Positions 9,619 through 17,954 of a stretch of DNA of 17,954 nt are shown piece after piece. This DNA is from Geosiphon pyriformis (Eukaryota; Glomeromycota; Glomeromycetes; Archaeosporales; Geosiphonaceae). A program made the translations under genes and the position numbers. Positions within the stretch are counted from its first letter, which is position 1; each line of letters starts with the position of its first letter. The DNA lies in NCBI GenBank assembly GCA_016748015.1, contig JAAOMT010000052.1:4670-22623 (forward strand), read 5' to 3'. A model generated the notes under the pieces. That model worked only from the letters and a program-made list of their open reading frames with translations, had not been told where the DNA came from and made no database searches.

Positions 9619-9993
9619 ATGTCTCTTAATACCAAACATTTTGCCTACAGTATTACTCTTGAGCCAACAGCTAATTATGTCACAGTCATTCCAATTCTTG
9701 CCTTAAATCTGCTGCTCCCAGTACCAAAGCCAGTTGTTTTTGATGTTTATCGAAAAAGATGCAAAGTCACAAATAGAGCACAAATAACATTTCTAAATTC
9801 TCTAATAATCACTTATAGTACTTTTATGATTTCTTTGACACCTGATGTAAACAATATTGATATTTGGATTTTTGTCTTGATAATGACAACCAAATATGGT
9901 AGTGGTGTGAATAAAATATTTATAATTAATGATGCTGTGTTATCAGCAGAAAACATGCAAACCAAAAGATACTATATCTTTATAAAAAAGTAA
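9619..9993 (+). CDS. Unidentified open reading frame with hydrophobic segments
   Basis: An open frame of about 124 codons from ATG at 9619 to TAA at 9991-9993, unusually long for such AT-rich DNA and lying in a patch richer in G+C. It has hydrophobic stretches (YVTVIPILALNLLLPVP, ITFLNSLIITY and IWIFVLIMTT) separated by a basic piece (YRKRCKVTNRAQ). These could be membrane segments, or just the result of reading T-rich sequence. The frame is also open upstream of the ATG to 9598. The minus strand over the same DNA is partly open but has several stops. I recognise no family on either strand; it may be a fragment of a repeat-encoded protein. No promoter or intron was identified. Confidence 0.3.
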   Translation: MSLNTKHFAYSITLEPTANYVTVIPILALNLLLPVPKPVVFDVYRKRCKVTNRAQITFLNSLIITYSTFMISLTPDVNNIDIWIFVLIMTTKYGSGVNKIFIINDAVLSAENMQTKRYYIFIKK

Positions 9994-10314
9994 CTATCTA
10001 AAGATTAGATTAATATTAATTGAAAGCCTTTCTGAAAATAATAATACTTTAATAATTTATCACGTAGTAATATAACTTTAATGATTGCTAATTGGCTAAA
10101 ATCTGATTGATCAGCATCCAAAAAATAAAAATTAATAATAAAAGTGGCTAATTTTAAACTTTAATAACTTTATAAAATATAATATAATTCAAAAAATTAA
10201 ACCATAAATGTGAAAGAGAAAAACTTAATCTATCATATTTACAGTTTAGTTTTTTAATATTATTAAAATTGGAAAACTAGATACAATTTAAAATTATATA
10301 AATTGTTTGATAAC

Positions 10315-10336
10315 TATAAATAGTTTGCATTATAAT
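10315..10336 (+). promoter_or_regulatory. TATA-box-like repeated element, copy 2
   Basis: TATAAATAGTTTGCA followed by TTATAAT; identical to 3467-3488 except CC to TT. No gene follows within reach, so a regulatory role is not supported beyond the motif itself. Confidence 0.35.
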
Positions 10337-10404
10337 TTAAATAAGAAAAAAAATTAATAAATGATCTGTTATATTTAAAATTAGAGCAATTTTTGGTCTA
10401 AATT

Positions 10405-10510
10405 TTGCTTAGTAATAATTATAATTTTGGTTTAATAGTTTGATTTGTAATAACTATAAGTCTGGCTTAAATTTTTATTATTATTAACAGTAATTATGAT
10501 TTAAATTTCA
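10405..10510. repeat. Degenerate short tandem repeat
   Basis: Three loosely similar copies of a roughly 35-40-bp unit of the form TAATAA-TATAA-T-TGG-TTAAA, read by eye at about 10412, 10448 and 10485. The third copy is poor. May be chance similarity in AT-rich DNA. Confidence 0.3.
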
Positions 10511-12290
10511 GCGGATAACAATAACAAAAAATATTAAAGATAAAATTAATACTTCTACTAAAATCAAAATTTACCAAAACTCTTTTAACAAAACTGTTTT
10601 TTTATATAATTATTCTAAAATATACAAAAAATAAACATTATATATTAATTAATCTAAACTTATTAATTATTATTAAACTCTTTTTTTTATATTTTACTTT
10701 TAATATAAAATTGGACAATTAAATCTTTTTTCTGTGACAAATTATTATATTTAAACATGTTTTTTTAACATATTTATTTTATTTTATTTTATTATTATAA
10801 ATTTTTAATAAATAATTTTAAAAAAATAAATGAATTTAACAGTAAAAATAATTAAAATAAGCAGAAAAAAAGCAAAATAAAACTTTAATAAAAAAAGTTA
10901 TTTAAAATTAATTACCACCATTTGTTTTTATAATATGTTTTGTTTATATTAATTTTTTTTAAAAAAAAAATCAAAATAGTATATGACTATATGTTTATAT
11001 TTCAAATATAAAATTAATTAATAATATAATCCTAATAAAAACTGTATTAATTTAATAAAAATTATAATTGGTATGTTTTATTTATAGTATATATATAATT
11101 TTAAATACTATTCTTTTGTTTTTTATCTTTAAAAATAACTTTTTTAATATAATTAGTTTCGATTATTTGAATACTTATTGATATAAATATTAAAAATCTA
11201 AAATCAATATTTAAATATAAAAAAAATTAATTAAATTAATAAACAATTAACAAAAATATTTCTTTATGCAAAGCACTTTTGAAAATGACTTTAAAAGTCT
11301 AAAGTTTTAAAATTTTTTAGGCAAAAAAAACAAGTTAATAATTTACATAAAATTAAAAGTATAATATTTTTAACTTTTTTTATTTTATTCAAGTATAATT
11401 TTTGAATAATTTGTTTTCTAGTATTAATTTAAAAAAAAATTATAAACAGTATTTTTTATTTGTAATTAATATAATTACAAAAATTATGTTTTTATTTTCT
11501 TATATTTGAAAATAATTTTTTTTCTAAGACAAAAAAGTTTGGATTAGTTGATTATTAACTGTTTTAAATATATAAAAAATAAATGTAATTCAATAAAAAT
11601 TAATAAAATATAATTTTTAAATAAAAAACAAAATTTTTATATTTATAATACCTTTATAAATTATTTAAAGTTTAGAATTTCTCTTTAAACAATAAAAAAA
11701 ATAAATTCAACAGTAAAAATATTTAGTTATAATTATCAAAGAACTTATTAATAATTATATTAAGCTTTATTTATAACACAGTATATTTTTTATATAAATA
11801 TAAAAAACCATTTTAGCTTTGCAGATTTACAAAATTTATTTAAGCTCTTTAATTTAGCTTTTTGCAGTTTTTTATAAAGTTATAATATATTTAAGCCAGT
11901 TTAACATTAAAATTAATACAGAAAATAATAAAAATACATATTAGAATTATATTGTGATTCAGTTTATATAAAATTTGTAATATATGTAATATATATTCTT
12001 AAAATTTTTAACAGCTTGACTTTTTTTATTTATTAAGTAGAAAAAATTGTAACATTTTTACTGTTTTTTGTAAAAATATACAGTATTTAATACATGATTA
12101 TTACAAACAGACTGCTATAATGTTTAGATATTAAGAAGCATTAGAAATATAAATTGAAATAAGTATAGTGTTAATTAAAACTTCAGAAATATGGATCAAT
12201 CTTTTCAACACTAATTTTTTTAAAAATGTTAGTAAATTTAATAAAAAAAGTTAGTTAGAATTCAGAAAATATAAACAGTTAAAATAATTT

Positions 12291-12436
12291 ATGGCAGTAA
12301 GTACTAATTATTGTGTAATGAAATACTAACTTTTGTTTAGGTTTCAATACAAATAAACTGTTCAGATAGCATTGTTTGTAGAGTTATGCATGGAGAATTA
12401 ATAGAACTTTATAACTATAAGGAAAAATTTTTTTAA
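12291..12436 (+). CDS. Possible small intron-containing gene (33 residues)
   Basis: ATGGCA (12291-12296) is followed by a textbook fungal intron of 44 nt: donor GTAAGT at 12297, branch site TACTAAC at 12324-12330 and acceptor TTTGTTTAG ending at 12340. Joining the exons gives an open frame that runs to TAA at 12434-12436: MAVSIQINCSDSIVCRV, then MHGELIELYNYKEKFF. Without splicing the frame stops inside the intron. A TATAAA word lies about 20 bases upstream of the ATG, and an in-frame TAA lies just before it. The peptide has two Cys and no recognised family. The neighbourhood is gene-free AT-rich DNA, so this could also be one exon junction of a decayed larger gene, or chance. Confidence 0.3.
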
Positions 12437-13044
12437 TATTTTTGCTATCATATTAAACATTAAGATAATCTTGGCTATAACTTTATTATAATAAGAATTT
12501 GTTAATTCATGTTTTTAACAAATAATAAAAGATTGTATAGGTTGTAAGTACAATATTTTCCAACTACTGTAAAAGTCTTCAAAAAAATGTGTTTCGCCAA
12601 AAAACTTAAGACCTGAAAAAATACATCTTAGTGCTTAATATGCTTTAATAAATATGATCACATGAAAATAGAAAAATAATACAAATAATACGATTTTATT
12701 GTTATTAGATAAGTCATCTTAACTTCAACTCATCATAACTAAACTGTGAATAAAAATTTATTTCACATAATAAACTTTTTTTCTTAGTCTTCAAATTTTT
12801 TTATTTGAAAGAAATTACTAAGTTTTTACAAGTACATGTTTAGAATTTTTGTATACAAAATAAAAAAAACTCTATTTATATCTGATAGTTTTTGTATATC
12901 TACCTATAGTTAATCTTAATATTTGAAGGGTTATATAGTATTATATTTGATATAAATCAATATTTACTATTATTGCTTTATTTTTCTCATATTATTTTTT
13001 ATTATTCAGATTTTTTAAAAAAAGTAAGACTTTTTTGGTTTAAA

Positions 13045-14790
13045 AAATTGAGAAAAAAACTTCTTAACACCTAACAAGACTTTTAATACTTACTGTATTT
13101 CATGTTAATATGCTTTTTACCAGAATAATTAGATGTTATTTTACTTCCATATAAGTTTTTATTCTATAAATACCTATAATTAATGCTTAGAAAGAGACTT
13201 TTTAGTACCTAATAGGACATTTCAGTACTTGTTGTATTTTATGTTAGTGCACTTTTTACCAGAATAACTTAATGTTATTCTACTTTTATATAAGTTTCTA
13301 TTCTATGAATACTTATGGCTAATGTTTAAAAAGAGACTTATTAGCATCTGATAGAACGTTTTAGTGCTTACTATATTTCATGTTAGCATATTTTTTACCA
13401 GAATAACTCTACTTTTATATAAGTTTTTATTCTATAAATATTTATGGCTAATGTTTAGAAAGAGACTCATTAACACTTAACAAAACATTTGAGTACTTAC
13501 TGTGTTCTATGCTAAAATGCTTTTTACTAAAATAACTCTATGTTATCTTATCCCCATATAAGTTTCTATTCTATGAATACCTATGACCAATATTTAGAAA
13601 AAGACTTATTAGCATCTAATAGGACGTTTTAGTGCTTGCTATATTTTATGTTAATGCACTTTTTACCAGAATAACTCTACTTCTATATAAGTTTCTATTC
13701 TATGGATACTTATGGCTGATATTTGGAAAGAGACTCATTAGCACTTGATAAGATGTTTGAATACTTACTGTGTTTTATGCTAAAGTGCTTTTTACCAGAA
13801 TAACTCCATGTTATTTTACTCCTATATAAGTTTCTATTCTATAAATATTTATGACTATGCTTAAAAAGAGACTTCTTAGCATCTAATAAGATGTTTTAAT
13901 GCTTGCTATATTTCATGTTAGTGTGCTCTCTACTAGAATAATTTGATATTATTCTATCTCTATATAAGTTTCTATTCTATAAATATCTATGGCTAATGTT
14001 TGGAAAAAGACTTATTAGCACTTGATAGAACATTTTAATACTTACTGTATTTCATGTTAGTGTGCTCTTTACCAGAATAATTCAATGTTATTCTACCTTC
14101 ATATAAGTTTTTATTCTATAAATATTTATGACTAATGCTTAAAAAGAGACTTCTTAGTATCTAACAAAACTTTCAATGTTTGCTGTATTCTATATTAGCA
14201 CATTCTTTATCAGAATAATTCAATGTTATCTTATTTCCATACAAGTTTTTATTTTATATTTATAGCTGATAGTTTGAAAAAGACTCTTTAGTATCTAATA
14301 GCACTTGTTGTATTTTATACTAAAGCATTTTTTATCAGAATAACTTGATGTTATCTTATTTCTATATAAGTCTTTATTCTATAAAAACCCATAACCAATG
14401 CTTGAAAAGAGACTTTTTAGCACCTAATAAGATATTTTAGTGCTTGCTGTATTTTATATTAATGCACTTTTTATTAGAATAATTCAATAATATCCTACTT
14501 TCATATAAATCTCTATTTTATGGATATTTATGGCTAATGTTTAAAAAAAATTTGTCAATACCTAACAGAACATTTAAGCACTTGCTGTTTTCTATGCTAA
14601 AGCACTCTTTACCAGAATAACTTAATGTTATCCTATTTCTATATAAGTCTTTATTTTATAGATACCTATAGCCAAATATTTGTTAGCATCTTATAGGATG
14701 TTTCAGTATTTATTGTATTTTTATGCTGGTATATTTAATACCAAAATGACTCAAAGTTATTTTACACCTATATAGACTTCTACAGTTTGT
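13045..14790 (+). repeat. Satellite array, about 13 units of 128-140 bp
   Basis: The marker AAAGAGACTT recurs near 13193, 13330, 13460, 13598, 13728, 13867, 14006, 14146, 14280, 14407 and, more degenerate, near 14545 and 14677, with a diverged first unit at about 13045. Each unit continues TTAGCA-CTAATA, a TTTCATGTTAGTGCACTTTTTACC-like block, an AGAATAAC...GTTATTCT hairpin, TATATAAG, TTTCTATTCTATAAATA and TATGGCTAATG. Two units (13331-13460 and 13600-13728) lack the 3' hairpin arm and are about 130 bp long; the units after each are about 139 bp and resemble each other, giving a two-unit higher-order period of about 269 bp. Differences between units are mostly C/T and A/G. No long open frame exists. 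Copies decay toward the right end. Confidence 0.93.
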
Positions 14791-14794
14791 TTAT

Positions 14795-15145
14795 CATTTA
14801 TAATTGGTGCTTGGAAAGTAAACCTAATAATTTTGTTTTTTAATTTTCATCAATTATAATTAAAGCTTCACTAATTTGAAAATTTTGTGTAATCTTTAAT
14901 TGATTTAAAAACCAAATATACAATACTTCTATGAGAACTGTTTTTGGAAATTAACCATATGAATCTTTCTCTTGACTATCTATAATCAATGCTTGAAAAG
15001 TAATTTTAATAATTTTGTTTGTTATTTTCTTGTCAATTACAATTTATGCTTTACTAATTTTAAAATTTTGAAACCAAATATATAATGCTTTTATAAGAAC
15101 TTTTCTTAAAAATTTACTACAAATACCATATGGGAGTCTTCTTTT
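14795..15145 (+). repeat. Two-copy tandem repeat, about 182-bp period
   Basis: Two diverged copies share ATAAT--GTGCTTG-AAAGTAA, TTTTAATAATTTTGTTT, a CAATTA-AATT block, CTTTACTAATTT-AAAATTTTG, AAACCAAATATA-AATGCTT and a region ending CCATATG. The anchor CTTGGAAAG/CTTGAAAAG lies at 14810 and 14992. The start of this unit (ATAATTGGTGCTTGGAAAG) resembles the unit end of the adjoining satellite (ATAATTAATGCTTAGAAAG), so the two families are probably related or recombined. Confidence 0.7.
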
Positions 15146-15636
15146 TTTTGATACAAATTGTTAGGTTGTAAGGAAGTATTAGACCCACCATTGTTAAAGA
15201 TACAATTATAATAAAAGCTGAAACATTGCTTGTTATATATGAGTTAAAGTATGTATAAATTTTTTAATTATTTATTAATTTATTTTTAATAACCAATTTA
15301 AACTGCTAAGTGCCTTGTTTATTAATCAAGTAGCAGCAATCTATAAAAAATTCTTAACATAAATTATATAAATGCTGATAATAATGCTAATCAGTAGGTT
15401 TTTTATTAATTATTATAAGATTTTAACAATTTTATACCTTGATAGTATATCAGTTCAAACTTTTGTCAGATTGTACTCTATTGATAGTATTTATAGATTA
15501 TTGGCATGGTTTAAATGTATTTGCGAGAATCTTATCTAGAATTCTATATAAATATTTTTAACATTATTATCTCATATTGAATAGTCATCAAAAGTCTGTA
15601 AACATTTAGCCATTATGATTAAATATTGATTTAAAT
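15146..15636. other. Intergenic stretch, nothing assigned
   Basis: AT-rich but less extreme than elsewhere. It may hold the eroded 5' part of the TLDc gene copy that follows, since TLDc proteins of these fungi usually carry a BTB domain upstream, but I could not identify one. Confidence 0.4.
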
Positions 15637-16140
15637 TCTTTTCAATTGCATAATATAAAACAGCTAGATAATTGGATTCAAAAAAAAGCTAAAAATACTT
15701 TTTTTGAATATTAACTTTGAAATGAGTTTAAATTATTACTTTAATACAGTCAAGACAAATTTACACCAGTTGATTTTCATCGATTATGTGATAATAAAGG
15801 AGCAAAAGTAAGTAGAATTAAAGTGAAAGAAGCTGGCCAGCTTATTGGCAAGTATAACTCACAATTATAAAACTCTAAAAATAATTGGTTGGATGGAAAA
15901 GAAAGTTTCTCTTGAAGATGGCAAAGCTAAAAATGCTATACTTAGCAATTTTGTTGGTAAAAATGGACCTTATAATGAACAAAACTGTAGACTCTCTTTT
16001 GGAGAAATATTTTATTCTCTGGCAGATTTAAATTTCTTCCAGGGTGCTGTTGTTTAGGAAAACAGATTATAAGCCTGCCATATTGCTTGGCTCAGAATAT
16101 TAGCAGTTGAATTTCTTTGTCAAAAAGTATGAAGTTTTTT
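15637..16140 (+). pseudogene. TLDc-domain protein pseudogene
   Basis: Three frames together read as a TLDc domain. Frame one (15637-15910): QLDNWIQKKAKNTFFEY, EFKLLL, then TPVDFHRLCDNKGAKVSRIK and VKEAGQLIGKYNSQL, matching the TLDc opening (F.LLLRGSRDGFT...FH.LCDNKG.T...IKV...ILGGYNP). It has four or more in-frame stops. Frame two (about 15912-16054): SLEDGKAKNAILSNF, VGKNGPYNEQNC, FGEIFYSLADLNFFQGAVV. Frame three (16059-16140): KTDYKPAILLGSEY and FVKKYEVFY, the closing strand. Frameshifts therefore lie near 15911 and 16056, and a TAA follows YNSQL. TLDc proteins are linked to oxidative-stress resistance and V-ATPase regulation in eukaryotes; BTB-TLDc families are expanded in Glomeromycotina. 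The roles of individual copies are unknown and this one is dead. It sits just upstream of a kinase remnant on the same strand. Confidence 0.8.
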
Positions 16141-16644
16141 ATATCAAAAATAGATAAATTTAATTTTATTTAATTCAATCATACATTTTTCAAAAAGTAA
16201 TATCCTATTCTTAAAATTTTTATTGGTAGAATATTCTATAATCTACTTTATGCCAGATAATAAAGTTACAATATATGATTGTGTTTCACCTCGCTAATTA
16301 AAATGATAAATATTAGATAATGGTTGGTTTTTTACAGGCAGTGATATAAAAATACACTAAAATCAATATTCAATAAGGCAACTTTGAATAAAATAGATGT
16401 TTTCTATGCAGTATTTGTTAAAATGGAGTTTTTTTCTAATAAACTCGAAATACCTAATTTTGTTCTTTTATTTTTATTGAAAATTAAATTTCCTAATATT
16501 CAAAAAAAAGCAATTAAAAATTTTTTTATAACTATCTTTTTTTTCAAAACTTCAGTTTGCATTTCAAAAAATAAATTTTGTAATTCAAATTTAACTGATA
16601 AATGTTCTCAAAACTTGAAGTTTATTGAAAATATTGTTAATTAA

Positions 16645-16920
16645 AACAATTTATTTGCAAATTGGTTTTCTGAATCTGTTTATAAGTTTGGTCAGGTTGA
16701 CGTTGCTGCTCTGCATATTATTGATCTTGTTCGAGATTAGGTCATGGCCCACAGAGATTTGATCTGGCAAAGTGGAAAAAAAGAAGTCTAATAAATGATG
16801 CTGGTTTTGTAATTTCTGATTTTAGAGGTTCAGCTTTTTTGCTTAATAATGTAGCAATTCATAAGATTGGTTTTGTCAAAGAAATTAATCTGAATTTTGG
16901 TTTTGTTAATGGCTTGTTCT
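16645..16920 (+). pseudogene. Protein kinase catalytic-domain fragment
   Basis: The first frame reads NNLFANWFSESVYKFGQ, VDVAALHIIDLVRD, a TAG, then VMAHRDLIWQSGK. This fits a kinase helix E followed by the catalytic loop, with HRD at 16750-16758. After a frameshift near 16785 it continues SLINDAGFVISDF at about 16790-16823, the strand leading to the Mg-binding DFG motif; here the Gly codon is AGA (Arg). Together these resemble HRDLHSGNIL-NDAGF-ISDFG of the expanded kinases of Glomeromycotina. The N-lobe (Gly-rich loop, VAIK lysine), activation segment and APE motif are not recognisable. The frame upstream (16384-16644) is open but low in complexity and not kinase-like, so I leave it out. The fragment is inactive: stops, a frameshift and a lost DFG glycine. 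Confidence 0.65.
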
Positions 16921-16970
16921 TAATCTCGGATTTGTTATTTGATGTGTTAGTTCTCAGGGTATGGCTGGCT

Positions 16971-16992
16971 CGGGTGGCTGATCACATGTGAT
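16971..16992 (+). repeat. CGGGTGGCTGATCACATG motif, copy 2
   Basis: Second copy of the 18-nt word at 2920-2937, same orientation, differing by two G-to-A changes. Here it extends into the perfect 12-nt palindrome ATCACATGTGAT (16981-16992). It marks the boundary between the kinase remnant and featureless AT-rich DNA. Confidence 0.55.
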
Positions 16993-16993
16993 T

Positions 16994-17954
16994 AAGTATG
17001 AACTTTCGTTACTACATAATAAAAAAAGATATATATCATAAAATTTTAAATTTTTTATAAAGTTAGCATAATATTAAACAAATTTTTCACAAAATATAAA
17101 TTAATAACAGAAAATAAACAAAAATTATTTAATAAACATAGTAAACTTCTATTATATTTCAAAAAATATTTATTTAAATAAAATTTGTAACCTTTATAGA
17201 AAAATATGTTTTATTCAAACTGTTAGAAAAGGCATCAAGGATTTATTAATACATTTTTTCTAGTTAAATAAATGATTTATGCATTTATATTACATAAAAA
17301 AATTTACTGTTTATTTGGGAAAAATACTTGGATTCTCAAATTTCTACTGTAAAATGTGAGAATTAATTAGATAAAGAAAGTGGTGACAAATCTTTTTGGG
17401 ATCCTTTGAAATTAAATTATATTAATTTTATTTAAAATAATATCTGATTAGTCATAGTTTATATATAATAAGAAATGTAAATTAAAAAGTATTTATTAAT
17501 ATTTTGTAAAGATCAGTTTTTAAAAATGAAAATAAATTTAAATTTCTCTATATATTTTTTACTCTATTTGTTGAAAAGTAATTTCTTAACGATGCTGAAG
17601 ATAAACATAATTTTACTTATCATTACAAAAGAATAAAATTGAACTATATTCAAATATTTTCAGCTAAAATGGGCTAATACTGAAAACTTATTTTTATGTT
17701 CTGTTTAATATAGCCAAAAATTAATAATAATTTCAATTGGAATATTTGTATTCCGGAGAGATAAAAAAAACCAGAGAAATATTAATTAGAAGATTTAATT
17801 ATTAAAAAAATGTCAAAATTTACTAATAATTATTCGTTTTAGAAAGATAATTAACTTAAGTTTCTTAGCACCTATGCATTGTAGTTTTAATTTTTCTCTA
17901 CTTGTAATATTTAAAATTAGAATAAAATCCAACTGTCATGATCGAAAAAGTTAT
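16994..17954. other. AT-rich gene-free stretch
   Basis: No open frames of note, no tandem array and no recognisable family. A minor inverted repeat (ATTCTCA at 17332-17338 with TGAGAAT at 17357-17363) is the only structure seen. Confidence 0.65.

Larger units (their letters stand above)
9994..12290. other. AT-rich gene-free stretch
   Basis: No recognisable genes on either strand. It holds the second TATAAATA element (10315-10336), a degenerate roughly 40-bp repeat at about 10405-10510, and long A/T tracts resembling those before the RF1 fragment; for example a 21-nt identical A/T word starts near 2057 and near 11615. Confidence 0.65.

Noticed and set aside
10510-10522. AGCGGATAACAAT, identical to part of the E. 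coli lac operator
   Set aside because: The match ends after 13 bases, the flanks are native AT-rich DNA, and nothing vector-like surrounds it; coincidence.
13045-14790. Hammerhead ribozyme in the satellite (CTGATA...GAAA at some unit ends)
   Set aside because: The core CTGATGA is not present in the units and the required stems do not form.
16384-16644. Open frame of 86 codons upstream of the kinase fragment
   Set aside because: It lacks ATG at its start, is dominated by Phe/Lys/Asn/Ile from A/T tracts and shows no kinase N-lobe features.
16690-16760. tRNA gene suggested by GTTCGAGAT (B-box-like) at 16729
   Set aside because: No A box, acceptor stem or anticodon arm; the sequence reads as kinase coding remnant.

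Overview
This window looks like nuclear DNA of an arbuscular mycorrhizal fungus (Glomeromycotina, Rhizophagus-like). Most of it is extremely AT-rich, and the few richer islands are decayed copies of families known to be hugely expanded in these fungi: Sel1-like repeat, TLDc and protein-kinase proteins, plus a DDE transposase family common in Rhizophagus. Short GT..AG introns with a TACTAAC-type branch site also point to a fungus. The assignment comes from recognising families and composition, not from a database search.

Layout. 1-646 (-): end of a Sel1-like repeat gene copy with in-frame stops. 680-2455: AT-rich, gene-free. 2456-2753 (+): bacterial-type release factor RF1 fragment. 2754-4579: AT-rich, with short repeat motifs. 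4842-6981 (-): nearly full-length dead DDE transposase. 7150-8160 (+): intron-bearing remnant of a bromodomain protein, followed by a 23-bp minisatellite (8172-8308). 8628-9050 (+): unidentified basic, Gln-rich remnant. 9619-9993 (+): unidentified open frame. 9994-12290: AT-rich. 12291-12436 (+): possible 33-residue gene with a 44-nt intron. 13045-14790: tandem satellite of about 130-140-bp units, followed by a two-copy 182-bp repeat to about 15145. 15637-16140 (+): TLDc pseudogene. 16645-16920 (+): protein kinase pseudogene. 16994-17954: AT-rich, nothing recognised.

No clearly intact, recognisable protein gene lies here, so the genes do not work together. The window reads as a repeat-rich accessory compartment collecting gene and transposon debris. 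The most informative signals are: stop codons in the transposase that look like C-to-T or G-to-A changes; a satellite whose units alternate in length and carry a hairpin with one compensatory base-pair change; a bacterial-type RF1 fragment; and the tiny intron-containing reading frame.
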